A program made the translations under genes and the position numbers. The notes under the pieces are model-generated. The model did not search any database, was not told the origin of the DNA, and worked only from the letters and a program-made list of their open reading frames with translations. A DNA stretch of 45,101 nt from a virus: the IMG/VR virus record IMGVR_UViG_3300007734_000699, positions 1 to 45,101 of that record. The stretch is one strand, 5' to 3'. Below, one piece after another: positions 14,186 through 21,983 of this stretch. The stretch's first letter is position 1; every line of letters starts with the position of its first letter.

Positions 14186-15647
14186 CGTCGTCCTTCTGCG
14201 CCACTTGCCCATTCTTCACGCGCGCCGTCGCGCGGCTCGTGGTGCCGGCTGCATCGAGTCCTGACGAAATCAACCCCTTCACCTGCGGCACGTTGCGTGC
14301 GGCGATGGCATCCGCCAGACGTTCTTTCTGCACCGCCGACCAGAGCCGATAGCCTGGAGAATCCACCAGGCGCTTAAGGCTGGCAAAGGTCTTGGCACCA
14401 AGGATCGCGCCGAGTCCCTTGGTGGTCGCTGTGGCCCCTAACGCCTCACCGACTACTGCACCGGCACCGCCGGAAATCGTGGTGAGCAGCGTCCCGTTCT
14501 GACCCGTGCGCCGCTGATTCGTTGCGTGCGCCACATCTTCCAGCGTCTGCCAGAAGCTGTATTCCGCATTCACCTTGTCAAGATTCGGGACGGTGGCCGA
14601 GAGTTGATCACGCAGCGCTGAGCGCCCTTCGCGCGCGGCCCAGGCCTTCACGCTGGCCTTCGGCGTCGTGAAGCCCTTACCGGCTTCCACAACCTGATCC
14701 AAGTTCCGGCGCAACTTCACCATTGATTCCACGGAGATGTTCGGTCCGTATTCGGTCAGCGTGTCCTGTAGCTTCTGGATCGCCTTCACGCGCTGCGGAT
14801 CGTTGATGACTTTCTGGCCGTTGGTCGCAGTGCCGATATAGGGCTCCTTGGCCTTCTCGAGCGCGTCGGTCACGAGGTCGGTCGATGTGGTCGCGTTCGC
14901 GTGCGGCGTTAACGCGGCGTCCACGTCCGCGCCAGCCGCGGCGGACTTCTCGGCGGCCTTCGCTTCGAGCTTTGGCAAAGACGTGGCCGTGACGCGACGC
15001 TCCAGAATCTCGGGCGCAATACGCGCCGTGCGGACTTTTGTATCCACGCGCGTCGGGTTGATCGCTTTCTCCACGCCCTTGATGGCGCTGGTGTGCAGCT
15101 TGTCCGCCACCATTTCGCGCAATGGAGCCGTGAGCTTACCTGCACCAGAAGCCACGGACGGACCCATAAGTGGCGACAGAATGCCGGCCGTTGCGCCCAG
15201 CCCGCCCGCCACATCACCGGAGGCGATCTGTTCGCCGGCATTCGCGGCGGCAGGCCCGACCACGGGCAGCACCGTGGCGAGGCCATGCCCCAACATCTCG
15301 GACGCGGCTCCGGCTTTCCCAGCGAGTGTGGGGGCATTCACGATGCCACGCGCGGCCTCTGCGGTTTTCCCGGCTTGCTGTTTGTGCGAGTCGATAAAGG
15401 CGTTAACGATCAACCCGAGCGCATCGAGGGGATGCTTCGCGGCGTACATCGGGCCTTCCACGTAATCGGCAGCGCGGGTGGATGGCAGGACGTTCCGGAC
15501 AAAGCTCTCACCGAATCGCTGCGCCTTCGACTTAACTTCAACGGGCTCCCCGAAATTGGGATCCATTGAGACGTACTTCTTCTCAGGCGCCCGATCAACA
15601 GGTGCGCCAAAATTCGGATCGGTTGAGACGTACTGACGCTGACCCAC
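14133..15647 (-). CDS. Large internal virion (ejection) protein
   Basis: 504 residues from GTG 15647, chosen because AAGGTGG lies 8 bases upstream and the G overlaps the preceding TAG; a TTG at 15668 is the alternative. It begins with two near-copies of a short unit, YVSTDPNFGAPV and YVSMDPNFGEPV. Then come Ala/Gly-rich and helical regions (for example VVGPAAANAGEQIASG) and a long mixed-charge helix. Length, composition and the place at the end of the virion operon match pilot or ejection proteins of short-tailed phages. The repeats may be docking motifs. No enzymatic motif is seen. Confidence 0.6.
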   Translation of the reverse strand: MGQRQYVSTDPNFGAPVDRAPEKKYVSMDPNFGEPVEVKSKAQRFGESFVRNVLPSTRAADYVEGPMYAAKHPLDALGLIVNAFIDSHKQQAGKTAEAARGIVNAPTLAGKAGAASEMLGHGLATVLPVVGPAAANAGEQIASGDVAGGLGATAGILSPLMGPSVASGAGKLTAPLREMVADKLHTSAIKGVEKAINPTRVDTKVRTARIAPEILERRVTATSLPKLEAKAAEKSAAAGADVDAALTPHANATTSTDLVTDALEKAKEPYIGTATNGQKVINDPQRVKAIQKLQDTLTEYGPNISVESMVKLRRNLDQVVEAGKGFTTPKASVKAWAAREGRSALRDQLSATVPNLDKVNAEYSFWQTLEDVAHATNQRRTGQNGTLLTTISGGAGAVVGEALGATATTKGLGAILGAKTFASLKRLVDSPGYRLWSAVQKERLADAIAARNVPQVKGLISSGLDAAGTTSRATARVKNGQVAQKDDATDAEPSAPMSARGSRQ

Positions 15648-17026
15648 TAGCCGCCCACCTTGAACCAACCCTTTCCGTCATACTCAACAAGCCCACCATC
15701 GGGAGCCTTGCGCCGCTCGCCAACCCTAGGGCCGGCCGTCTGCGTGGGGGCGGCCTGCGTCGGCTTCAGAGATTCCGATGGGAACGCCGCCCCGTAATCC
15801 GTCAACTCGTCGATGCCACCAGGCTTGCCCGTCACGCGTTCGATGCGGCGGCCATACTCACGGCGGATGTTTTCGTACTGCCCTTTGCCGGCGGCGAACT
15901 TCGCGCGGATCGTCGCTTTCATGTTCGCGCGGGCTTCCGGCGTCAGGAAGGGCGAGTTGCTGAACATGCGCTTGACATCAAAGCCAAACGAGTCAGCCCA
16001 CGATTGCGCGTATTTCTGGACGGTCGCGTATTCACCCTCACGCACCACCGAATCCGGGTCCATCGCCTTAGCGAAGGCATAGATCAATGCCTGATCATCG
16101 GCGGGATTCTTCGTGTTTGGATCGAGGCCATCCGCGAAGCTCACCGCCTCCGCCATCGTCTGCGTCTTCTTCACGATCGGCTGGCTATCAAAGCCCTTCG
16201 TGATCGCGTTGATGCGGCTCTGGACGGGGGCGGGATAGGCGCCCTGCCCGGTGTTGACCGTGACCTTCGGCGCGCGATCATCCACCTGCTGATACACCTT
16301 GCGCGCTTCAAGGATTTGATCCGGCGTCGGGTTCTCGCCGTACTTCGCCTGCACGTAATCTTCAAACGATCCCGCTGCGGCCGGCATGCGTTCCTTGATC
16401 GGCTTGGCGGGCTTACCGACCGGCATCTGGGCGAAAGTTTGCACTTCCGACAGCCGCGCCTCAGGCTTGCCGATCATCTTGGCAATGTGATCGGGTAGCT
16501 GCAGCAACGGATCCACGTCCGGGTTATTGATGACGTGTTCGGTCTTCAGCGCGTCCCCGAGGTAGTCCTTGACCTGCTTCTTCTGCCGGCCCGTGATGAC
16601 CTGCTGCGCCTGTTCGACGGCGGGCTGGCCGAGCGCCATCGCGCCCTGCCCATACACGCTCATCAGGTTCGGCATCATCGATTCGATGAAGGACTTGGCC
16701 TGTGCGGGATCATCGAAGTTGGACGCGGACTGGGTGATCTGGCCCACGGCATCCAAGCTGCGGTTGTAGTCCTGCTGCTTGCCGATCTCGCCGGCGCGCT
16801 GATCCGCTTCGGTCTGTCGCGCGATCAACCGCTGGCGATCGTCCGCGGCGGTCTGTCGATCTTGCTGCGTGAATTGATCCTGCTGCTTCAGCCGCTTCTG
16901 CTGCTCTAGTTGGGCGAGCGTCCGCTGATAGCCTTCCATGAAGGCTTGCGTGGCGTGTCCATCTCCGCCAATCGCCGCCCCAATACCCGGCGCGACCGAT
17001 AACAGTTGCTGCAGGATCGGATTCAT
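15647..17026 (-). CDS. Internal virion protein with Gln-rich coiled coil
   Basis: 459 residues. The first 30 residues are glycine-rich and hydrophobic (APGIGAAIGGDG), followed by a Gln/Arg-rich coiled coil over about residues 35-90, then a mostly helical body. A C-terminal segment with RRKAPDGGLVEYDGKGWFKV looks like a small beta domain of the kind often seen at the end of phage virion proteins. It starts one base before the 626-residue gene stop and ends at the start of the 504-residue protein, so the three are an ejection-protein set. Confidence 0.6.
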   Translation of the reverse strand: MNPILQQLLSVAPGIGAAIGGDGHATQAFMEGYQRTLAQLEQQKRLKQQDQFTQQDRQTAADDRQRLIARQTEADQRAGEIGKQQDYNRSLDAVGQITQSASNFDDPAQAKSFIESMMPNLMSVYGQGAMALGQPAVEQAQQVITGRQKKQVKDYLGDALKTEHVINNPDVDPLLQLPDHIAKMIGKPEARLSEVQTFAQMPVGKPAKPIKERMPAAAGSFEDYVQAKYGENPTPDQILEARKVYQQVDDRAPKVTVNTGQGAYPAPVQSRINAITKGFDSQPIVKKTQTMAEAVSFADGLDPNTKNPADDQALIYAFAKAMDPDSVVREGEYATVQKYAQSWADSFGFDVKRMFSNSPFLTPEARANMKATIRAKFAAGKGQYENIRREYGRRIERVTGKPGGIDELTDYGAAFPSESLKPTQAAPTQTAGPRVGERRKAPDGGLVEYDGKGWFKVGG

Positions 17027-18907
17027 TTAGCGCCCCGCATTGGCGAGCACCGCCGCCAACGAGCCCAGCCCACTCCACAGTGACGAATTGTTCTGCGCGT
17101 TGTAGGCCGCTGAATTCTGGTTCAGCCCTGCCAACTGCATCAGGTTCTGGAACATGGACGAGGGGTTGCCCCCCAGGTTCGCCGCCTGCATCGCCAACTG
17201 CAACCGCTGCGGCCCCAAGTCGCTCAACGCGCCCCCGTAGCCAATCGCTTCGCGCTGGCGGGCGTCGTCTTCCTGTCTCGCCATCGACGACAACTGATTG
17301 AGCGTCGAGTAGATGTCGAGCGATTCGCGCGCGCGGCCCTCGGGAATCTGCGCCAGCGTGGACTGGATCTGTTCCGCCCGCTGCTGTCGCCCTTCTCGCC
17401 GCTGGAGATCGTTGGTCGTCAGCGTGGTCTGCGCCGTGCCGCGCAGGGCATCAAACTGCTTATCCACTTCCAACAGTGCCGCCTGCGCCACACCCGAATC
17501 CGGGTTGATGCCCCGCTGCGCCAGTCGCGCCAGCACCGTCTTCCGTGCGGCGGCACGATCCGTCTCGATCGGGTCCAACGCGCCCGTGCGAAGGGCTTCG
17601 TTCTCCGCGCCGGTATAGCCGGGCCCCTGCAAGTCCTTGAAGCGGGAGTTCAGGTACTCGATCAGGCTGTTGAGTTGCGGCGTGTTTTGGGCGAGGGCAT
17701 CGGCGCGCTGCTTGAGTTGCGCCTGATACATCGCCATGTACGGATCGTTGACCGGCTGCTGCAAGTTCCCGATGCGCTGCTTCAGCAGCATCTCGAGGAA
17801 CTGCGTGTACGGATCGCTATACTGGTTCTTCGGGCCAGCCACGCCCCCGACGCCATCCCCGCTGTTTTTGCCGCGATCCAGCCACTGCCACGCGCCGCCC
17901 CAGCCACCAGGGCCCACCACGTCCACAGCCGTGCCATCCGGCAGGAACAAGCGCCCGCGGATATTGCCGTCGCTGTCTTTTTGCAGCTTGATGCCGTACT
18001 TGTTCAGCATCGGCTCGAGCGCGGCGAGGGCCTGCGGCGAGGCATTCCCCGTCAAGAGGCTCTTGATATACGCCTGCGCGTTGCCGCCGGGAATCCCGCT
18101 CGTGCTGGTGCCCGTGCCGGTGCCAGTGCCGCCGATGCGCTCGTAGCCCGTCGCCGTGCGCTGCCAACCGGATTTCAGTTGGCCGGTATTGGGATCGAAA
18201 ATATCGATCGCGGGCACGCCCTGCGACTGCCAGTAGTCGATCCCGTGGTAGCCGTTGGGCTCCGTCGTGCCGTTGCCACGATAGCGGCGGGCCTCGTCCG
18301 AGCCCATGATGGCGTTGACATACTTGTTGTAGTCACCCGCACCAGAGCCGTAGCCGTAGCCGCCACTGAGCCATTTCTCGGCTTCACCCGCACCGGGCGC
18401 ACGACCGAGGAACTGCTTGTACACGTTCGTCAGGCCATTCAGGGCGTCCTGGTAAGCCTGATCACCAGAACCATCCGAACTCACATCCGCGGGACGAAAG
18501 GCGCGCGCTTCTGCGGAGCCCATGATGCCCCGCTGAATGCCCTGCAGGTTGCCGCTATTCCCCCAGCCGTAGGCACCACTCAACCAGTTGTTGATTTCGT
18601 CCTGTGACCCCTGACGGCCCAGGAAGCTGGTGTAGTAATCCGACACCTGATTCCAGGCACTCGGGTCGTACGAGGGCTGCGACGGCTGATTGTCGTACCC
18701 GTGGTAGGTTTCCGGCTGCGGCTGGATCACAGGCTCCTGCGCGCCGCGATAGCTCTGCGCTTCGCCGGAGTTCTGGATCTGGTTCAGCCAGTCGTTAACA
18801 CCGCCGCCGCCATAGTTGCCGCCGGTCCAGTTATTGACTTCTTCGTCAGAGGCATCGCGGCCGAGGTTGTTTCGATACGCTTCTCGGATGAGATCGACAT
18901 CAGCCAT
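17027..18907 (-). CDS. Virion protein with three DUF4214-like repeats
   Basis: 626 residues. The N-terminal 215 carry three copies of a 45-55-residue unit with the same landmarks: a YxxxLGR-type helix start (AYRNNLGRDAS, YYTSFLGRQGS, VYKQFLGRAPG), a W-x-SG-Y turn, and a closing helix ending SxEAR or GEAQ. This is the pattern of DUF4214, found in secreted and S-layer or adhesin-like proteins. A Gly/Thr-rich linker at about 262-275 leads to a helical C-terminal half with NLQQPVNDPYMAMYQAQLKQ and an Asn/Gln-rich end. It is probably an ejected or tail-tip protein. Confidence 0.65.
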   Translation of the reverse strand: MADVDLIREAYRNNLGRDASDEEVNNWTGGNYGGGGVNDWLNQIQNSGEAQSYRGAQEPVIQPQPETYHGYDNQPSQPSYDPSAWNQVSDYYTSFLGRQGSQDEINNWLSGAYGWGNSGNLQGIQRGIMGSAEARAFRPADVSSDGSGDQAYQDALNGLTNVYKQFLGRAPGAGEAEKWLSGGYGYGSGAGDYNKYVNAIMGSDEARRYRGNGTTEPNGYHGIDYWQSQGVPAIDIFDPNTGQLKSGWQRTATGYERIGGTGTGTGTSTSGIPGGNAQAYIKSLLTGNASPQALAALEPMLNKYGIKLQKDSDGNIRGRLFLPDGTAVDVVGPGGWGGAWQWLDRGKNSGDGVGGVAGPKNQYSDPYTQFLEMLLKQRIGNLQQPVNDPYMAMYQAQLKQRADALAQNTPQLNSLIEYLNSRFKDLQGPGYTGAENEALRTGALDPIETDRAAARKTVLARLAQRGINPDSGVAQAALLEVDKQFDALRGTAQTTLTTNDLQRREGRQQRAEQIQSTLAQIPEGRARESLDIYSTLNQLSSMARQEDDARQREAIGYGGALSDLGPQRLQLAMQAANLGGNPSSMFQNLMQLAGLNQNSAAYNAQNNSSLWSGLGSLAAVLANAGR

Positions 18908-19621
18908 TTACGACATGCCTCCACCACCTTTCTGGTACTGCGTCGGCAGCAGCCCGTTCGCCATCGACATCACCGAATCAAACAGGGGTTCACTCTTGCT
19001 CAAGCGCCCCTGCATTGTCGCCAGCAGTTGCTGGATGTTCGGGTCGTTCGTCAGCGTGTTGGGCTGCATCGCGTTCTGATTCTTGCGACCGGACACCGCG
19101 CCCCCAATTAAGCCCGTGAGCCCCGTCCCGAGCGAGAGCCAATCATTGAGGCCCATGTTACCCATTGCGTGACTCACCGGCGGCCCCGCGGCGTCAAAGC
19201 CGATGCCGGCCGTCGCGTCGGCGGGCAGCTTCGTGGCGGTCCCGGCGATCTGTGCCGCCGTAGGCACGGCTGCGCCTTCCAGCGCCGCATCCACCGGGAA
19301 GGCTGTGTTGACCATTGCACCGCCCGGCATCATGCCAGCGGGCAGCCCCGCGCCGTCCGCAGACGCCGCCGCCGTGCCGCCACCGCTGCCGCCAAAGATC
19401 GACCCCAGCGCCTGGCCGCCGCCGTAGCCCAACAGGCTAATCGCCGCCGCCATCGCCGCTTTATCCGCAATGCCCCAGCGCTGTTGCGAGCGTTTCAGCT
19501 TGGCGGCATCCTCGGCCATCAACTGCTGCCCCGCGGCCTGGATCTCTTCGGGCGGGATCGAGGTCCACTCACGGCCCTGGAACTGCGGCAGTTGCGAGAT
19601 ACGTTGAGACAACGACGGCAT
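18908..19621 (-). CDS. Gly/Ala-rich virion protein (ejection type)
   Basis: 237 residues. N-terminal helix with QQLMAEDAAKLKRSQQRW, then a long Gly/Ala region containing at least two membrane-like segments (AAMAAAISLLGYGGGQ and LSLGTGLTGLIGGAVSG). The end is KGGGGMS. Such hydrophobic Gly-rich proteins in this genome position are normally internal core proteins that help form a channel across the envelope. It abuts the DUF4214 gene with no gap. Confidence 0.55.
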   Translation of the reverse strand: MPSLSQRISQLPQFQGREWTSIPPEEIQAAGQQLMAEDAAKLKRSQQRWGIADKAAMAAAISLLGYGGGQALGSIFGGSGGGTAAASADGAGLPAGMMPGGAMVNTAFPVDAALEGAAVPTAAQIAGTATKLPADATAGIGFDAAGPPVSHAMGNMGLNDWLSLGTGLTGLIGGAVSGRKNQNAMQPNTLTNDPNIQQLLATMQGRLSKSEPLFDSVMSMANGLLPTQYQKGGGGMS

Positions 19622-19624
19622 GAC

Positions 19625-20419
19625 TTAGAACCCCGCGGGCGGACGGCCCGCAATCACATGCTGGACACCCAGATTCACATCCGTGAGTTGGGCATTCAGC
19701 ATCGCTAATCGAGACGCGGCATTCGGATCCTTGCGCTGATACCACTTCTTCCCTGACTGCCGCTGCTTAATCAGCTGGCGTTCGCGCTGCAGGTGTTCCG
19801 CCTTCCGCTGCAACCGGACTTTCGGCACGTCGGGATCTTCCTCAAACGCGTACTGGTGACTCTCCGTCAGCAGCGGGCAGCCCTTTGGCAGATGCAAGCG
19901 AATGCCACGGCCCGCCGCCACGCCCAGCAGAAAGTTCATGTTGGGCTTCTGCCGCTGGTATTCCCACTCCGTCGCCAGGTGGATGCCATAGACGTGCAGA
20001 TCGGTGACACCCTCCAGCAGCGCCAACCCGATCATCCACGCGGGCGAGCTCGCAAAGTGCGGCCCGAGCGCCTTCATCACGTCCTCACGAGGGAACGTCC
20101 GCGCATTGGGCGATCCGAGCGCCGCGGCGTCCTGCACGTAGACCGGGATCGTCTGCTTCCGCAACCATTCCAGATGCCCCACCGGGCGCACGAAAAACCC
20201 CGCCGGCACATCGCTGGCGTAGACCTTTTTGCCCGGATGGCGAAAGTGCATTTTGTGCAGCGGGTGCAGATCAAACCAGCGATCCGCCCGCGGCAGGTTC
20301 AGTACCCACGAATCATTGAGCGCCCAAATCTCCACGGACGGATCCGCAAAGGGCGCGATCTTCCAAGTCGGCGCGGTGCCTAAGATACAGACGTGGCGCG
20401 GGGGTTTCTCGTCGCTCAT
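19625..20419 (-). CDS. Rossmann-like protein of phage type, possibly glycosyltransferase-related
   Basis: 264 residues. Starts with a strand-loop signature VCILGTAPTWKIAPF, continues IWALNDSWVLNLPRADRWFDLHP, and later has DLHVYGIHLATEWEYQRQKP with a ring of conserved-looking residues. The order resembles families of unknown role related in layout to DUF115 or GT42 sialyltransferases, whose first strand carries G-x-x-P-S/T. The C-terminal 60 residues are a basic coiled coil. In a genome with NeuA and NeuB a transferase role is attractive, but the similarity is by eye only. Confidence 0.5.
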   Translation of the reverse strand: MSDEKPPRHVCILGTAPTWKIAPFADPSVEIWALNDSWVLNLPRADRWFDLHPLHKMHFRHPGKKVYASDVPAGFFVRPVGHLEWLRKQTIPVYVQDAAALGSPNARTFPREDVMKALGPHFASSPAWMIGLALLEGVTDLHVYGIHLATEWEYQRQKPNMNFLLGVAAGRGIRLHLPKGCPLLTESHQYAFEEDPDVPKVRLQRKAEHLQRERQLIKQRQSGKKWYQRKDPNAASRLAMLNAQLTDVNLGVQHVIAGRPPAGF

Positions 20420-20420
20420 C

Positions 20421-20780
20421 TCACTCCACTAGCAGGGTGATCGCCGCACTTGTCGAACTGGATTTCAGATACACCCGGTTCGCATCCGCCGCGCGGCTTA
20501 CCTGCAATGGTACGGTCTGTCCCCCGATCGCGTTCAGAGGAAGTACCGACAGCATCACGTTCGGCACCCGTCCCAGTCCATGCGCGATCGAGAACTCCTG
20601 ATTCGCCACCGCGGGCGTCGTGCTCGAGAGCCAATACCACTGAAAGTTCTTGGCCCGATTCTGATCGGGTGCGCCCAGCGTGAGGTTATTCAGCACGTAG
20701 GTAAACGCCTGTTCCGCCGCCTGCCGCACTTCGGGCGGGCAAGTCCCAAAAAACGACTTAATCGCGCCGATGTCAGCCAT
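20421..20780 (-). CDS. Small beta-rich virion protein
   Basis: 119 residues. N-terminal helix (PPEVRQAAEQAFTYVLNN), then a beta-rich domain with EFSIAHGLGRVPNVMLSVLP and a closing strand TSAAITLLVE. The HGLGxxP turn is common in phage tail-fibre and baseplate beta domains. Its stop comes just before the next gene. Probably part of the tail or capsid surface. Confidence 0.55.
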   Translation of the reverse strand: MADIGAIKSFFGTCPPEVRQAAEQAFTYVLNNLTLGAPDQNRAKNFQWYWLSSTTPAVANQEFSIAHGLGRVPNVMLSVLPLNAIGGQTVPLQVSRAADANRVYLKSSSTSAAITLLVE

Positions 20781-21340
20781 TAATAAAACTCAGCGACTTC
20801 ATATCCGGCGGTCGCCTGTGCAGCGACCACGTTTGAGGCCGTCACGGTCGTGGCGTTCGTCAGCGTTAGCGTCGGCACCACGCCGTTATTGTTCGAGGTG
20901 TCGGCATCACTAAAGCCCAGCAACGAGAGTTCCGACTTCTGGAGATTCACGGCTGCAATCGTGGCCGTGGCGCTCCCGCCCGTGCAACTGATCGTGCCGC
21001 GTTGCACACTGCGGAGCACGCCAGGGTAGTACTCTGTGACTTCATACCCCACCGTGCAGCTATTCGCACCGGGGGACGCGTTCGCCGTGGCGGTTACGGT
21101 CGTGGCGTTGGTCAGCGTCACGCGGGCGAAATACTTCGTTCCATCCACAACATTCAGGCTGGCCGTCTGCCCAAGGAACCGAATGCGACTATTGGCGGCG
21201 TCCACCGCCGTAATCGTCGCGGTGCCAGTCGCCGCGCCCGTAATCGTGATCGTGCCGCGCTGCACGCTGCGGATCAGCGATCGGACGCGCTGTCCCGTCA
21301 ACGCTGACATCGCCGCCGGAAACGCCGATCGTTTAGACAT
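20780..21340 (-). CDS. Beta-rich virion protein with internal duplication
   Basis: 186 residues, two copies of an approximately 80-residue unit. Each copy begins SVQRGTI, continues with a GTATITAV or ATATIAAV strand, then VTLTNATTVTA or LTLTNATTVTA, and ends GYEVTEYY or GYEVAEFY. Tandem beta modules of this sort form capsid decoration or tail-fibre shafts. It overlaps the neighbours by a single base and by eight bases. Confidence 0.6.
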   Translation of the reverse strand: MSKRSAFPAAMSALTGQRVRSLIRSVQRGTITITGAATGTATITAVDAANSRIRFLGQTASLNVVDGTKYFARVTLTNATTVTATANASPGANSCTVGYEVTEYYPGVLRSVQRGTISCTGGSATATIAAVNLQKSELSLLGFSDADTSNNNGVVPTLTLTNATTVTASNVVAAQATAGYEVAEFY

Positions 21341-21689
21341 GGGCCGTGCTATTAATGACCGCCGTGCGGCCCACCACGAAGAGGGCGGACGTGCTCACCG
21401 TGGAGCAATACGCCTTGACGATCTTGCCGTTCCGCAAGGGCCAGCCGTCAATGACGCGCAACGGACCCGCCTTGGCGGGGATGGTCGTGACGACGGGATT
21501 GATCGTGCTCCCGAAGTTCACATACAGATCCACGGCCACGTTCGTGTTGTTGTACGCGTCCAGATAGATTTCCTCGGTATTCGTCGAGGTCGTATGGAAC
21601 GCCGTCGCGCCCGTGGAGTTGGTGGAGGTCACCGCAATCGGTAACCCGTTCGTGCTGGTGCTGAAATAACCGCGTGAATAAGTCGCCAT
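21333..21689 (-). CDS. Virion protein (beta-rich)
   Basis: 118 residues, Ser/Thr/Asn-rich with alternating strands (EIYLDAYNNTNVAVDLYVNFG). A PAKAGPLRVIDGWPL segment in the middle resembles the single-domain accessory proteins found between connector and tail genes. No exact family recognised. Confidence 0.5.
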   Translation of the reverse strand: MATYSRGYFSTSTNGLPIAVTSTNSTGATAFHTTSTNTEEIYLDAYNNTNVAVDLYVNFGSTINPVVTTIPAKAGPLRVIDGWPLRNGKIVKAYCSTVSTSALFVVGRTAVINSTAHV

Positions 21690-21698
21690 GTCGCTCCC

Positions 21699-21983
21699 TT
21701 AACCGAAGATGCCGGTGGCCAAGACCACGCTCTCGCCGTCCGGATCCGTTGCGGCGTCCGCCCATGTCGCGGCGTTGCCGTTGCCCTGTGACGTCAAGAC
21801 TTGCCCCGCTGATCCATAGGCTGTTTGCCCGGTGCCGCCGCGGACCACCGACAACCCCGCGATCAGATCGGTTTCGATCGCGGTGACTTCCAGTTGCAGA
21901 TCATTGACGTGCGAGGCGTCAATCGTGCCGCCGTTGGATTTCGTCGTGAATGTCTTCGCGCTGGTCGGATAACTCGCGGGCAT
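21699..21983 (-). CDS. Tail-fibre-type small protein
   Basis: 94 residues. N-terminal part with HVNDLQLEVTAIETDL looks like a short coiled trimerisation helix. It is followed by VRGGTGQTAYGSAGQVLTSQ, a GGTGQT repeat unit that is typical of tail-fibre shafts. In most phages that motif occurs inside long fibre proteins; here it stands in a very short protein just after the gp10-like gene. Confidence 0.6.
   Translation of the reverse strand: MPASYPTSAKTFTTKSNGGTIDASHVNDLQLEVTAIETDLIAGLSVVRGGTGQTAYGSAGQVLTSQGNGNAATWADAATDPDGESVVLATGIFG

Noticed and set aside
18095-18140. GT-rich tandem-like tract in the DUF4214 protein gene
   Set aside because: It encodes the Gly/Thr linker and is explained by coding for alternating Gly-Thr residues.
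17675-18607. Plus-strand frame of 310 residues antisense to the DUF4214 protein
   Set aside because: Composition is low-quality, the sense protein has conserved repeats, and no ribosome site is seen.
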